A DNA stretch of 64,000 nt from Isosphaeraceae bacterium EP7 (GTDB taxonomy: Bacteria; Planctomycetota; Planctomycetia; Isosphaerales; Isosphaeraceae), in contig CP151667.1 of NCBI GenBank assembly GCA_038400315.1, positions 5,095,174-5,159,173 on the forward strand. Reading direction: 5' to 3'. Position numbers and translations under genes: made by a program. Shown piece after piece: positions 34,418 to 43,886 of the stretch (position 1 is its first letter; every line of letters begins with the position of its first letter). Under the pieces are notes generated by a model, which was given only the letters and a program-made list of their open reading frames with translations, searched no databases and was not told the DNA's origin.

Positions 34418-35596
34418 TCAGACTCCCGGACGCTGTCCGAAAAGGGCCAGGCTCGCGGTGAATCCGTGGAGAAAATTCTTGCCGCCTATGGGGCCGATCT
34501 CCCCCATGGCGAAGAAGCCGGCCACGGGAATCGGTCCGTGAAGGTTCTGGACGGCCGAAATGTCGTGATTCTCGATATTGAACAAACGAGATCCGCGGCC
34601 ATTGCAGCTGAACAGGAGGGCACCGGCAGGCCGCTCCGAGGGGTGGTCCAGCGCGTCACTTTCCAGCAGGTCGCGCAGATCCTCGTCAGCCGCGTCGCCG
34701 TCTCGCACGTGGAACTGGACGGTCTGACCGACCTTCACGTGATCCCCGAGCGCTAAGGCCCCCGTTTTGTCGGCCCCCATGACGTTGCGGATCAGGAAGT
34801 CGCCGCGCCCGAAGGTGTCGCGATATTCGTCGACGGCCCGGCCGACGTGAAGTCCTTCGCGGATGAGTTCCTGGTCCACGGAGTCGAGCTCCTCGAAGAC
34901 CTCCTTGAGTCGTTCGAGCGCGGGGAGACCGCCTAGCTCGCGCAGCAGATTTCCTTCCACCTTGGTGACCACGAACGGCTCGCCGATCGGCCGGCACCCC
35001 TGGCTGACGACAGGTCGGACCCAGGCATTCCCGCCGATCCTGACGCCGACGGCGCCATCGAGATAGCTCTCGCGGTCGAGAATGAAGCGGTTCACGCCTG
35101 GCGCACGCCCGGCGCTGGCCATCCCGCCGAAGACGGGCAGGTGCGGCTGCCTGGTCCTGACCGCTTCGAGCCATTCCTCGGTCGGGAAGGTGAACGGGTC
35201 GCCCAGCATGATGAGCGCCTGGCCCGCGGTGTCCGCATTCGTTGCCAGCGAATCGGGCCAGCCGTCGAAGCCGCCGGCCCGATGCTCGAACCGCAGCGGT
35301 TCAAGCTCGGCACATGGGCTCTGCATGATCCAGAGGCTCAGGGCCGTCGCCCCCTCGATTTCCTGGCCCTCGCCGATGATCGATTCACTCGTGCAGCCGA
35401 TGACGACCCGAGCCAGGCCATGCGCCCGGATCGCCTCGCCGATGGCCGCGAACGAGTCGGCGTGATGGGCCGAGGAGAAGACGACGGCCAGGTCGCCCGT
35501 CGCCGGCTTGCCGAGTTGGGAGGCCGCGCGCTCGAGCACCTCGGCGAGCGCCTCATCGGAATTCCTGGCGGTCGAAAGGGCCGATGCGCACTTCAT
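34418..35596 (-). CDS. FIST N/C domain protein
   Basis: A 392-residue FIST-domain protein, a family proposed as small-ligand sensors and often linked to signal transduction. FIST_N is seen as LAVVFSSAHHAD, RVVIGCTSESIIGEGQEIEG and LPVFGGMASAGR; FIST_C as YLDGAVGVRIGG, FGRGDFLIRNVMGAD and, near the end, ALLFSCNGRGSRLF followed by VAGFFAMGEIGPIGGKNFLHGF. It is cytoplasmic and lacks an output domain, so it may act on a partner. The hydrolase gene follows after four bases. Confidence 0.92.
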   Translation of the reverse strand: MKCASALSTARNSDEALAEVLERAASQLGKPATGDLAVVFSSAHHADSFAAIGEAIRAHGLARVVIGCTSESIIGEGQEIEGATALSLWIMQSPCAELEPLRFEHRAGGFDGWPDSLATNADTAGQALIMLGDPFTFPTEEWLEAVRTRQPHLPVFGGMASAGRAPGVNRFILDRESYLDGAVGVRIGGNAWVRPVVSQGCRPIGEPFVVTKVEGNLLRELGGLPALERLKEVFEELDSVDQELIREGLHVGRAVDEYRDTFGRGDFLIRNVMGADKTGALALGDHVKVGQTVQFHVRDGDAADEDLRDLLESDALDHPSERPAGALLFSCNGRGSRLFNIENHDISAVQNLHGPIPVAGFFAMGEIGPIGGKNFLHGFTASLALFGQRPGV

Positions 35597-35922
35597 CTCG
35601 GTCGGACCTCGTCGGGGGCGGGCGGTCGTGCCATCTGAAGATCAGTTTATCGACCGGCCGGCCGTCTCGGGAGTCAGGAGCGCCCCAGACCGCGCGGCCC
35701 GTCGTCTTAGGCGTGAACGCGCCTGAGATTTTGCTTGCGTCGAGCGATGTGCGCCTTTAGAACGGTTCTCCCCGGCGCGGACCGGTCGTGGCCGTGGTCC
35801 CCCCTGGGCCACGGCGGGAGTCCGCAACGCAATAGCACTGGGCCGCCCGCAGACGCCGCGCGGCGACGTGCTTCCTCGCGGCCGGGTCGAGATGACCTCG
35901 GGTGTGCCGGAAAGGGCGACGG
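35597..35922. other. Divergent intergenic region (FIST / cupin genes)
   Basis: A 326-bp gap that must hold the promoters of the FIST gene (minus) and the cupin gene (plus). A TTGCTT (about 35734) and TTTAGA (about 35756) pair is too widely spaced to be convincing. No repeat, hairpin or coding signature stands out. A short AT-richer part runs from about 35720 to 35765. Confidence 0.35.
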
Positions 35923-37158
35923 ATGAGCGATCAGAACGTGGCCGCGCAAGCTCGCGCGGCGCTGGAAGCGGGCGAAGGCATCCTCCGGCTGGCCCCCACC
36001 TGGGTCCCCCGCTCTTTCCTGATGCCAGGCGCGCGCATCAAGCTTGCTAAGCAAGACTTGTATGCCCTGGGCACCCACCGAGGAGGCATCGACGAGCGCT
36101 GGTTCTCCTCGACCACCGCCGCGGCCAACGAGGGAGCCCCCGCGGACGAGGGGCTCAGCTATGTCGTCCACGAGGGGGCCAAGTTCACACTCAAAGATGC
36201 TGTCGACGCCCATGGCCCCGAGATGATCGGCAAGCCGATCTGGGACAAGTACAAGAAGTGGCCCGTCTACAGCAAGTTCTTCGATAACCTGGGGCCGATC
36301 CCCCACCACATGCACCAGACCGCCGAGCAGGCCGCCAAGCTCGGCCGCGAGGGCAAGCCCGAGAGCTATTATTTCCCGCCCCAGCTCAACCCCAGCGGTA
36401 ACAACTTCCCCTATACGTTCATGGGCTTCGAGCCCGGCACGACCAAGGAAGAGATCCGCCGCTGCCTGGAGCGTTGGAATGAGGGCGACAACGGGATCCT
36501 CGACTACTCGAAGGCCTACCGTCTCAAGCCCGGCACCGGCTGGCTGATCCCGCCGGCCGTGCTGCACGCCCCCGGCTCGCTGGTGACCTACGAGCCGCAG
36601 TGGGGCTCCGACGTCTTCGGCATGTATCAGTCGATGGTCGAAGGCCGCCGCGTCCCCTGGGACCTGCTCGTCAAAGACGTGCCCGAGGACAATCACCACG
36701 ACCTCGATTACCTGGTCGAGCAGCTCGACTGGGAGAAGAACGTCGATCCCAACTTCAAGGCAAACAACTATCTGGAGCCGATCGTCCACTCGGGCGGCGA
36801 AGGCCAGGGGTATGTCGACAAGTGGATCGTCTACGGCCTTGTGGATGGCAAGCAGGTCTTCAGCGCCCGCGAGCTGACGATCGAGCCAGGCGGCAGCGCC
36901 ACGATCAAGGACGACGGGGCCTCGGGCCTGATCGTCACCCAGGGGCGCGGCACCATCGGTAAGCTCGAGGTGGATTGCCCCGTCTTCATCCGCTTCGGCG
37001 AGGTGACCAAGGACGAGGTCTTCATCACGGCGACGCGTGCCAAGGAAGGGGTCACCTTCGTGAACAAAGGTGCCGATCCCTTCGTCAGCCTCCGCTACTT
37101 CGGCCCGGACGTCCACAGCGTCTTGCCGAACGTGGGCGACTACCGCAAGAAGGCCTGA
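35923..37158 (+). CDS. Bicupin, class I mannose-6-phosphate isomerase-like protein
   Basis: A 411-residue protein with two cupin-type beta-barrel regions. The first has a metal-site-like LGPIPHHMHQTAEQAA followed by KPESYYFPPQLNPSG; the mid part GWLIPPAVLHAPGSLVTYEPQ resembles the phosphomannose isomerase family. A second, shorter barrel lies in the last 120 residues (FSARELTIEPGGSATIKDDG). The ATG at 35923 follows AAAGGG. It opens a run of four genes with sugar isomerase and oxidoreductase folds, so a sugar or keto-sugar substrate is likely. The specific reaction is unknown. Confidence 0.75.
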   Translation: MSDQNVAAQARAALEAGEGILRLAPTWVPRSFLMPGARIKLAKQDLYALGTHRGGIDERWFSSTTAAANEGAPADEGLSYVVHEGAKFTLKDAVDAHGPEMIGKPIWDKYKKWPVYSKFFDNLGPIPHHMHQTAEQAAKLGREGKPESYYFPPQLNPSGNNFPYTFMGFEPGTTKEEIRRCLERWNEGDNGILDYSKAYRLKPGTGWLIPPAVLHAPGSLVTYEPQWGSDVFGMYQSMVEGRRVPWDLLVKDVPEDNHHDLDYLVEQLDWEKNVDPNFKANNYLEPIVHSGGEGQGYVDKWIVYGLVDGKQVFSARELTIEPGGSATIKDDGASGLIVTQGRGTIGKLEVDCPVFIRFGEVTKDEVFITATRAKEGVTFVNKGADPFVSLRYFGPDVHSVLPNVGDYRKKA

Positions 37159-37319
37159 TCCGACAGGGCGATTTGTGATTCGCAGGCCGGCCGTCGCCGG
37201 GAACCTAGACGGCCGGCCTGCCTCGCATCGCCGCCGTGTCTTGTCCTCAGGGATGGATGTCTCACGGAACGGGATCGGTCGAAGCCATTGATTTCCGCCG
37301 CAGAAAGGCCGGACCAACG

Positions 37320-38375
37320 ATGAGCGCCAAGCATCCGAACAACTTCCCCAAGCTCCACAACGCCGCCTGGCCCGGCGTCGTCGGCAAAGGCGAAGGCTCC
37401 GAGCCCGCCATCCCGCTCGACACGATGCTCGACCTGACGGCGGCCGCCGAAGTCGATGGCATCAAGTTCGATGGCGTGGACCTCTTCCTGTTCGCACCAC
37501 ACGTCGACATCGACTCGACCGCGGACGACCTGAAGGCGCTGGCCGATAAGGTCGCTTCCAAGGGCCTGGTCATCGGGTCGGTCGTCGCACCCGTCTGGCC
37601 GCCCACCGGCGGCGGTTCGGCGATGGATGAGGGCGAGGGGCGCACCAAGTTCCTGGAGCAGGTCAAGAAGGGCTGCCAGATCGCGGCGACCCTCAAGAGC
37701 CTCGGCATCCGCCCCTACGGCGTGGTCCGGATCGACACGGCGTGCAGCCCGAGCGAGTGGGCGGCTGACCCCGAGGGGAACCAGGTCAAAATCGCCAAGA
37801 CCTTCAAGGAAGCCGCCAAGATCGCCCGCGGTTTCGGAGAGCGGCTGGCCGTCGAGGGCGAGATCTGCTGGGGCGGCATCCATTCGTGGAAGACGATGGT
37901 TGACCTCCTGGAACGGGTGGGCGAGCCCGAGACCGTCGGCTTCCAGGCCGACATGGCCCACACACTGCTCTACACCCTCGGCGAGAATGCCCCCGAGCAC
38001 CGGATCTTGCCCGAGGGATACGACTGGTCCGACCCGGCCGTCCTCGATTCCGCCTACAAGACACTGACCGATGCCCTGCGCCCCTGGACGATCGACTTCC
38101 ACATCGCCCAGAACGATGCGACAGTCTTCGGCTCGGGATCGCACGACCACACGGGACGGCATTGCCTGGCCGACGACCCCAACGGCAAGCTGGACATCAC
38201 ACGCCACGCTGGCTACTGGATGCGTGACGGAGCGGGACAGGTGACCAAGGCGTTCAAGCATATCTGCTGGGACGGCTGCATGTTCCCCAACGCCGTGATG
38301 CACAACCCGAAGACCTGGAATGACATCCTGGCCGCCATGATCGCCGTCCGCGACGCCCACGGCTGGAATGCCTGA
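37320..38375 (+). CDS. Xylose-isomerase-like TIM-barrel sugar isomerase/epimerase
   Basis: A 351-residue member of the sugar phosphate isomerase/epimerase superfamily (AP endonuclease 2 fold). Barrel-like segments include [63 protein letters not shown] and [18 protein letters not shown], where the Glu, Asp and His side chains would bind the metal. The ATG at 37320 follows an AAAGG. It is preceded by the cupin gene at 161 bp and followed by the dehydrogenase at 120 bp on the same strand. The product sugar is unknown. Confidence 0.85.
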   Translation: MSAKHPNNFPKLHNAAWPGVVGKGEGSEPAIPLDTMLDLTAAAEVDGIKFDGVDLFLFAPHVDIDSTADDLKALADKVASKGLVIGSVVAPVWPPTGGGSAMDEGEGRTKFLEQVKKGCQIAATLKSLGIRPYGVVRIDTACSPSEWAADPEGNQVKIAKTFKEAAKIARGFGERLAVEGEICWGGIHSWKTMVDLLERVGEPETVGFQADMAHTLLYTLGENAPEHRILPEGYDWSDPAVLDSAYKTLTDALRPWTIDFHIAQNDATVFGSGSHDHTGRHCLADDPNGKLDITRHAGYWMRDGAGQVTKAFKHICWDGCMFPNAVMHNPKTWNDILAAMIAVRDAHGWNA

Positions 38376-38495
38376 GCCGACACCGAGCCGGACGGCCTTT
38401 GTCCCGCTCGATCCGAATGAATCGCCGGTACGACTCAACCCGGGCTGGCCCATCGGGCCCCGCCGATCACAGACCACCGAGGATTCGAGACTTCG

Positions 38496-39638
38496 ATGCT
38501 CAAGCCACTGAACATCGGCCTGATCGGCTACGGCTTCATGGGCCGGACCCACTCCAACGCCTACAAGCGGGTCAACGACTTCTTCGACGTGCCGTACCGC
38601 CCGGTCCTCAAGGTCGTTTGCGGCCGGACCGCCGAGGGGGCGAAGAAGTTCGCCGAGAAGTGGCAGTACGAGGGATTTGAGACCGACTGGCGCAAGGTCA
38701 TCGAGCGCAAGGATATCGACGCGATCGACATCTGCACGCCCAATGACTCGCACGCCGAGATCGCCATCGCCGCCGCGCAGGCGGGCAAGATGGTCCTCTG
38801 CGAGAAGCCGCTGGCCCGCGACCTGAAAGAGTCGCTGCCAATGGTCGAGGCGGTCGAGAAGGCGGGCGTGGCCAACACCGTCTGGTACAACTACCGCCGG
38901 GCCCCGGCCGTGACCCTGGCCAAGAAGCTGATCGACGAGGGTCGCCTGGGCCGGATCTTCCACTACCGAGCCAACTTCCTCCAGGACTGGACCATCTCGG
39001 CCGACCTGCCCCAGGGCGGTGCGGGCCTCTGGAGGCTCGACGCCACCGCGGCCGGCTCGGGCGTGACCGGCGACCTTCTCGCCCATTGCATCGACACGGC
39101 CCTCTGGCTCAACGGCAGCATCAGCACCGTTAGCGCCATGACCGAGACCTTCATCAAGGAGCGGACCCACACCGCGACGGGCAAGGTTCAGGCGGTCAAG
39201 ATCGACGACGCCTGCGCCTTCCTCTGCCGGTTCGCGAATGGATCGCTCGGCCTGTTCGAGTCGACTCGCTACGCACGCGGCCACAAGGCGCTCAACACCT
39301 TCGAGATCAACGGCGAGAACGGCTCGATCAAGTGGGACCTGCACGACCTGCACCGCCTCGAATACTTCGACTACAAGGACGAGTCGATCCTCCGGGGATG
39401 GAAGTCGATCCACGTCAGCGATAGCGACCATCCCTACATGAAGAACTGGTGGGTCCCGGGCCTCCAGATCGGCTACGAGCATACCTTCGTCCATCAGGTC
39501 GCCGACTTCCTCCAGAACCTGGGCGACGGCAAGCCGACCAGCCCGACCTTCCGCGAGGCCCTGGAAACCCAGGCCGTCTGCGACGCCGTCCTCGACTCGG
39601 CCGAGGTCGGCCAGTGGCAGACCGTCGTGCCCGTTTGA
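38496..39638 (+). CDS. Gfo/Idh/MocA family oxidoreductase
   Basis: A 380-residue NAD(P)-dependent dehydrogenase. The Rossmann motif is [17 protein letters not shown] at the start, the EKP motif is CEKPLARDL near residue 110, and the C-terminal domain has [18 protein letters not shown] with the usual active-site His. These enzymes oxidise sugars, inositols or deoxy sugars, often in pathways with 3-keto intermediates. It lies between two TIM-barrel isomerases, which fits an oxidation and isomerisation sequence. No signal peptide is present, unlike many planctomycete members of this family. Confidence 0.93.
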   Translation: MLKPLNIGLIGYGFMGRTHSNAYKRVNDFFDVPYRPVLKVVCGRTAEGAKKFAEKWQYEGFETDWRKVIERKDIDAIDICTPNDSHAEIAIAAAQAGKMVLCEKPLARDLKESLPMVEAVEKAGVANTVWYNYRRAPAVTLAKKLIDEGRLGRIFHYRANFLQDWTISADLPQGGAGLWRLDATAAGSGVTGDLLAHCIDTALWLNGSISTVSAMTETFIKERTHTATGKVQAVKIDDACAFLCRFANGSLGLFESTRYARGHKALNTFEINGENGSIKWDLHDLHRLEYFDYKDESILRGWKSIHVSDSDHPYMKNWWVPGLQIGYEHTFVHQVADFLQNLGDGKPTSPTFREALETQAVCDAVLDSAEVGQWQTVVPV

Positions 39639-39732
39639 TTCAAGTCGCACTTTCTTCAAGGGGGTCGAGGCGTCCGCGAGGAACCTCGGCCCTCTCGTTC
39701 GTTCAAGACCTGAGATCCCGAGGAATAACCCG

Positions 39733-40581
39733 ATGAAAACCGGCATGAACCTGCTGCTCTGGACGACCGAGGTCGGGCCCGAGCACGACGGGGTGCTCGA
39801 CCAGCTCAAGGCGTTGGGCTTCGACAGCGTCGAGGTCCCCGTCTTCAACGTGGACAGCACGGCCCCCTACGAGCGGCTGGGCAAGCGGCTGAAGTCGCTC
39901 GGCCTGGGCGCCACCGCGGTGACGGTGATGGGCGAGGCGGCAAACCCGATCTCGCCCGATCCGGCGATCCGCAAGGCGGCCGTCGGGCACATGACGAAGG
40001 TGATCGAATGCTGCTCGGCGTTCGACTGCGAGATCCTCTGCGGGCCAGTCCACTCGGCGATCGGCGTCTTCTCGGGCAACGGGCCGACGGCCGAGGAGCT
40101 GGAGCACGGGGCCGAGACGATGCGCGCCTTCGGCGATGTGTCCCAGGCCGGCAAGGTGCGGATCGCGATGGAGTATCTCAACCGCTTCGAGAATTACTTC
40201 CAGACGACCGCGGCGGATATGGCGAAGTTCGTGACCAAGGTGAACCATCCGAATGTGCGGATGATGTATGACAGCTTCCACGCGCACATCGAGGAGAAGG
40301 GTCAGGCGTCGGCGATCGAGTCATGCATCGACAAGGTGATTCACATTCACTGTTCCGAGAACGACCGGGGCGTCCCGGGGACCGGCCAGGTGGACTGGGA
40401 CGGCTACTTCTCGGCGATCAAGGCGAGCGGTTACGACGGCTATCTGACGATCGAAGCGTTCGGTCGGGCGTTGCCGGCCCTGGCGGCGGCAACGAAGGTC
40501 TGGCGCGACCTGTTCCCGGACGCGATGGGACTCTGCAAGGATGGGCTGGCGTTCATGAAGTCGAAGGGCGGCATCGCCTGA
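39733..40581 (+). CDS. D-tagatose/psicose 3-epimerase-like TIM barrel
   Basis: A 282-residue sugar isomerase/epimerase close to the ketose 3-epimerase group. Metal and active-site segments are IAMEYLNRFENYF (Glu), MYDSFHAHIEEKG (Asp/His) and HIHCSENDRGVPGTGQVDW, followed by the C-terminal Glu in YLTIEAFG. The H-x2-E-x2-RG-x-PG-x-G element is characteristic of D-psicose/D-tagatose 3-epimerases, with hydroxypyruvate isomerase as a more distant alternative. It ends the sugar cluster; a strong hairpin between it and convergent typA follows. Confidence 0.87.
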   Translation: MKTGMNLLLWTTEVGPEHDGVLDQLKALGFDSVEVPVFNVDSTAPYERLGKRLKSLGLGATAVTVMGEAANPISPDPAIRKAAVGHMTKVIECCSAFDCEILCGPVHSAIGVFSGNGPTAEELEHGAETMRAFGDVSQAGKVRIAMEYLNRFENYFQTTAADMAKFVTKVNHPNVRMMYDSFHAHIEEKGQASAIESCIDKVIHIHCSENDRGVPGTGQVDWDGYFSAIKASGYDGYLTIEAFGRALPALAAATKVWRDLFPDAMGLCKDGLAFMKSKGGIA

Positions 40582-40596
40582 CTCAAGGAAACCGAT

Positions 40597-40628
40597 CCCG
40601 CCCCGAGGCTTGAGGGCCTCGGGGCGGG
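40597..40628. terminator. Bidirectional terminator hairpin between the epimerase and typA
   Basis: CCCGCCCCGAGGC (40597-40609) pairs perfectly over 13 bp with GCCTCGGGGCGGG (40616-40628), with a six-base loop. It lies between convergent stops at 40581 and 40635. There is no long U-tract on either side. Confidence 0.75.
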
Positions 40629-40634
40629 CGGGTG

Positions 40635-42461
40635 TCAGACGCTGACTTTCTTGCTGCCGCGGTCGGCCCGCTTGCGGCCGTCTTCGCTCAGGTACTTCTT
40701 GCGGAGGCGGATCTTGGTCGGGGTGATCTCGACCAGCTCGTCGGCCTCGATGTATTCAAGGGCATACTCGAGCGTGATCTGGCGCGGGGGCTTCAGCAGG
40801 ACGTTCTTGTCCGAGCCGGAGGCCCGCATGTTGGTCAGCTTCTTTTCCTTGGCCGGGTTGACGACCATGTCGTCGCCCCGGACGTTCTCGGCGATGATCA
40901 TCCCTTCGTAGATGTCGTCGCCGGGGGAGATGAACATCGTCCCGCGCTCTTGAAGGCTGTCCATGGCGAAGGCCACGGCGGTGCCGCGGACCATGCTGAT
41001 CATGACGCCATTACCGCGGCGCGGGATGTCGCCCTTGAAGGGCTGATAGCCGTGGAAGTTGTGGTGCATGATCGCCTCGCCCTGCGTGCCGCTCATCAGG
41101 CGATTACGCAGTCCGAGCAGCCCGCGAGCGGGGATGGAGAACTCGAGGTGGGCGTAGGCCCCCTTGACGTCCATCCGGATCATCTCGCCGCGCCTGGCTC
41201 CGACGAGCTCCATGACGGGGCCCATCTGGCCGTTGGGGACGTCAACGACCAGGAACTCGTAGGGCTCGTGGACGACGCCGTCGATGTTCTTGAGGATGAC
41301 CTCGGGCTTGCCGACGGCCATCTCGTAGCCCTCGCGCCGCATCGTCTCGATGAGGACCGAGAGATGCAGCAGTCCACGCCCGGAGACGGTGAAGCTGTCG
41401 CGCGTCTCGGCCTCTTCGACCCTCAGGGCGACGTTGGACCGCAGCTCGCGGTCGAGGCGTTCCTTGAGGTGGCGCGTGGTGAGGAAGTCGCCCTCGCCGG
41501 TCAACGGTGAGTCGTTGACGGTGAAGAGCATGTTGAGGGTCGGCTCGTCGATCTCGATACGCGGCAGCGCGACCGGGGTCTCGCCGTCGGCGATCGTGTC
41601 GCCGATGTTGACGTCACCGAAGCCGACCACGGCGACGATGTCGCCCGCCTCGGCCTCGGGAACCTCGACACGGCCGAGCTTCTCGAAGACCATGACGCTG
41701 TCGACGGTGCCCATCGTGATCTTGTTGTCGGCGCCCATAAGGGCAGCACGCTGGCCACGCTTGACGCGGCCCGAGCTGATCCGGCCGATGGCAATACGGC
41801 CGACGTACTCAGAGAAGTCGAGCGTCGTGCAGAGGAGCTGGAGCGGGCCGTCGAGATTAACCTCGGGGCCGGGCACCTTCTCGACGATCAGCTCGAGCAG
41901 CGGGCGGATGTCGCCGCCGGTCGCCTTGGGGTCGTGCGAGGCGAAGCCGCCGCGGCCCGAGGCGAAGATATAGGGGAAGTCGGCCTGCTCCTCGCTTGCG
42001 CCCAGTTCGAGGAAGGTGTCGAAGATTTCGTTGAGCACCTCCTCGGGGCGAGCGTCGGGGCGGTCGATCTTGTTGATGACCACGATCGGCCTGAGGTTGT
42101 TGGCAAAGGCCTTGCGGAGGACGAACTTCGTCTGGGGCATCGGCCCCTCGAAGGAATCGACCAGCACGAGGCAGCCGTCGGCCATCTGAAGGGTGCGCTC
42201 GACCTCTCCGCCGAAGTCGGCGTGGCCCGGCGTGTCGATCACGTTGATCTTGTAATCGCCGAAGTTGATGGCGATGTTCTTGGCCAAGATGGTGATGCCA
42301 CGCTCGCGCTCCTGATCATTGGAGTCGAGGATGCAATCGCCCACGAGCTGGCTGGCCCGGAACTGGCCGGATTGGCGCAGCATGGCGTCGACCAGCGTGG
42401 TCTTGCCGTGGTCAACGTGGGCGATGATGGCCACGTTGCGAATATTATCGCGTCGCGTCAT
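40635..42461 (-). CDS. typA: GTP-binding translational regulator TypA/BipA
   Basis: A 608-residue ribosome-binding GTPase of the translation-factor class that helps ribosome assembly and stress adaptation. G1 AHVDHGKT, the switch ERERGITI, G3 [10 protein letters not shown] and G4 [10 protein letters not shown] are all present. The C-terminal BipA-specific region has [21 protein letters not shown] and [15 protein letters not shown] place the start at ATG 42461, which gives the normal N-terminus ([13 protein letters not shown]); an upstream GTG at 42497 is possible but has no ribosome site. A long AT-rich leader with two repeats lies upstream. Confidence 0.96.
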   Translation of the reverse strand: MTRRDNIRNVAIIAHVDHGKTTLVDAMLRQSGQFRASQLVGDCILDSNDQERERGITILAKNIAINFGDYKINVIDTPGHADFGGEVERTLQMADGCLVLVDSFEGPMPQTKFVLRKAFANNLRPIVVINKIDRPDARPEEVLNEIFDTFLELGASEEQADFPYIFASGRGGFASHDPKATGGDIRPLLELIVEKVPGPEVNLDGPLQLLCTTLDFSEYVGRIAIGRISSGRVKRGQRAALMGADNKITMGTVDSVMVFEKLGRVEVPEAEAGDIVAVVGFGDVNIGDTIADGETPVALPRIEIDEPTLNMLFTVNDSPLTGEGDFLTTRHLKERLDRELRSNVALRVEEAETRDSFTVSGRGLLHLSVLIETMRREGYEMAVGKPEVILKNIDGVVHEPYEFLVVDVPNGQMGPVMELVGARRGEMIRMDVKGAYAHLEFSIPARGLLGLRNRLMSGTQGEAIMHHNFHGYQPFKGDIPRRGNGVMISMVRGTAVAFAMDSLQERGTMFISPGDDIYEGMIIAENVRGDDMVVNPAKEKKLTNMRASGSDKNVLLKPPRQITLEYALEYIEADELVEITPTKIRLRKKYLSEDGRKRADRGSKKVSV

Positions 42462-42600
42462 GGGAAAAGAGTCCACCCAGGAGGGGCGGGCCTTCACGGA
42501 AGGAGGGGTTCTGCTCGTGGGACGATCTCAGTCAAACTAACAGATCATACGGTGCCGGGCAAGCTCAGCCGGGCAGAGAGGTCACTTGACCTGGACGCCG

Positions 42601-42642
42601 GGTTCGTTTCGTTTTCCGAGGTCGTACGCTGGGTTCGTTTCG
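42601..42642 (-). repeat. Two CGAAACGAACC repeats before typA
   Basis: Read on the minus strand, CGAAACGAACC occurs at 42601-42611 and 42632-42642, 31 bp apart, 140-181 bp before the typA ATG and in its direction. The same motif occurs at 11444 and three times at 20499-20552. Confidence 0.75.
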
Positions 42643-42903
42643 TATGAATGCCAGATTAATATGAAGTGATTCGATGCAAGTCGTGATAAGGATTCGAGAT
42701 AGCGAATCGTTTAGCTCGGAAGTCTTCTCACAAGAGATTTGAAGGTCGTCAGGCTTTCTCGCCATCTGATTCAAATGGATGTGACCCACCATGAATTCGA
42801 TGTTGAAAAATAATGGATTTCTCTCTGATTCTTTTCTTATTTCCTCAGGCTTTTGAGTGAGACAACCGCATGAATGGGTGAGGAATCAGAGACTTTCGAT
42901 ATG
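42643..42903. other. AT-rich non-coding block between typA and the HEAT gene
   Basis: About 260 bp of much lower GC than anything around it. It contains GATTCG and CGAATC as a 6-bp hairpin near 42690, and TCTCTGATTC (42822-42831) and GAATCAGAGA (42883-42892) as a 10-bp inverted repeat with a 51-bp spacer holding CTCA/TGAG. A 75-codon minus frame (42565-42792) crosses the repeats but has no family signature. It may be a leader or small RNA; nothing decides it. Confidence 0.4.
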
Positions 42904-42934
42904 GATCCGGGCCCGGTTGGGGCGGGCCCGGATC
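42904..42934 (-). terminator. Terminator hairpin after the HEAT-repeat gene
   Basis: GATCCGGGCCCG (42904-42915) and CGGGCCCGGATC (42923-42934) pair perfectly over 12 bp around a seven-base loop, 19 bp after the stop of the minus-strand HEAT-repeat gene. No clear U-tract follows. Confidence 0.65.
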
Positions 42935-42952
42935 GGCGCGACGGAGGAGTGA

Positions 42953-43762
42953 TTAAAGGCCGTAGGCGATTCGGCCCACCATGGCGATCCGAGTGGACAA
43001 CCCCGCAGAACGGAGATGCGAGGCAGTCATTGCCCGGGTTCCGAGGGTCGATCGGCGGGCCCCCGGCAGGTTCGGGCTGAACGGAGAAATGGCCTCGGGA
43101 GCCGGCGGCGGAACTTCTTCGATGGGCGAGAGTTCCGGATTCGCGGGCATCGTCTCGGGGACGATGACGTCACCCGGGACATACTCCATCCGAGGTTGGT
43201 CGGGGGTAGCGCGGCTGGGATCGATGACGATGGGCGGAATGAGGTCAATCGAAGGGCCACCGGCGTAGGCCGGACCCGGGTCGCAGATCTGGCAGTCGCC
43301 CACGCAACGATCTCCCATGCGGGCCAAGGCTTTACGGGCCTGCTTGCGGGTCGCGTGGTCGGGGTCGCGGGCGGCGGCGATCGAGACGGCCTCGTGGGCG
43401 AACGGGTCGCAGGGGGCGAGAACGGCGAGGGTCTCGGCGGCTTCCTCGCGGACTTCTTCGTGGCAGTCCTTGAGCATCGCGAAGGAGAGGGCCGCGACGG
43501 CTTCCGGATGGCACTTCGCTTTGACCTTGCGGAGTGCATGTGCGGCGTTATCGCGGTCTTGCCAGCGGGGACAGGTTTTCAGACGCGCGATCAGGCCGGC
43601 GACTCGGGCCGATTCGATCCCGCAGTCGTCACAGCAATCGGCGGCCGCCGTCTCGACCACGACAACTTTGGCGGCATGATGCCTTGGGAAGAGGCTGTGG
43701 ATGCCGCCACCGACGGCGAGTTGGGCCAAGAGCGTGGCCGTGGTCAGCGAGGCGAAGATCAT
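42953..43762 (-). CDS. Secreted Cys-rich HEAT-repeat-like protein
   Basis: The 269 residues begin with a short signal-like stretch (MIFASLTTATLLAQLAVGGG). Two to three alpha-helical HEAT-type repeats follow: RDNAAHALRKVKAKCHPEAVAALS, EVREEAAETLAVLAP and ATRKQARKALARMG. Cys is frequent (ADCCDDCGIES and DRCVGDCQICD), which may bind metal or form disulfides. The C-terminal 120 residues are Pro-rich and probably disordered. The ATG at 43762 follows GGGAGA; the frame stays open to 44176 but that would overlap the divergent gene. Function unknown. Confidence 0.75.
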   Translation of the reverse strand: MIFASLTTATLLAQLAVGGGIHSLFPRHHAAKVVVVETAAADCCDDCGIESARVAGLIARLKTCPRWQDRDNAAHALRKVKAKCHPEAVAALSFAMLKDCHEEVREEAAETLAVLAPCDPFAHEAVSIAAARDPDHATRKQARKALARMGDRCVGDCQICDPGPAYAGGPSIDLIPPIVIDPSRATPDQPRMEYVPGDVIVPETMPANPELSPIEEVPPPAPEAISPFSPNLPGARRSTLGTRAMTASHLRSAGLSTRIAMVGRIAYGL

Positions 43763-43886
43763 GGTGCCGCATCTCCCGTGGCTAGCAGTTCGTCCCACAA
43801 ACGGGGACGATGGGTGTGGTTTGAATGTACCCGATGATCGGCATAACCTGCAAACTCCCAACCAAAGTTTCCAAAGTCCCCAAACT

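Noticed and set aside
37140-39860. A 906-codon frame on the minus strand opposite the sugar cluster
   Set aside because: It is antisense to three genes with clear family signatures and has none itself.
42565-42792. A 75-codon minus frame in the AT-rich block
   Set aside because: Its end encodes the repeat motif (RNEP and KRT), it lacks a ribosome site and has no family resemblance, so I treat it as non-coding.
43790-43810. Seven-base inverted repeat between the HEAT and membrane-protein genes as an operator
   Set aside because: Short and GC-rich enough to arise by chance in this background; only mentioned in the gene entry.
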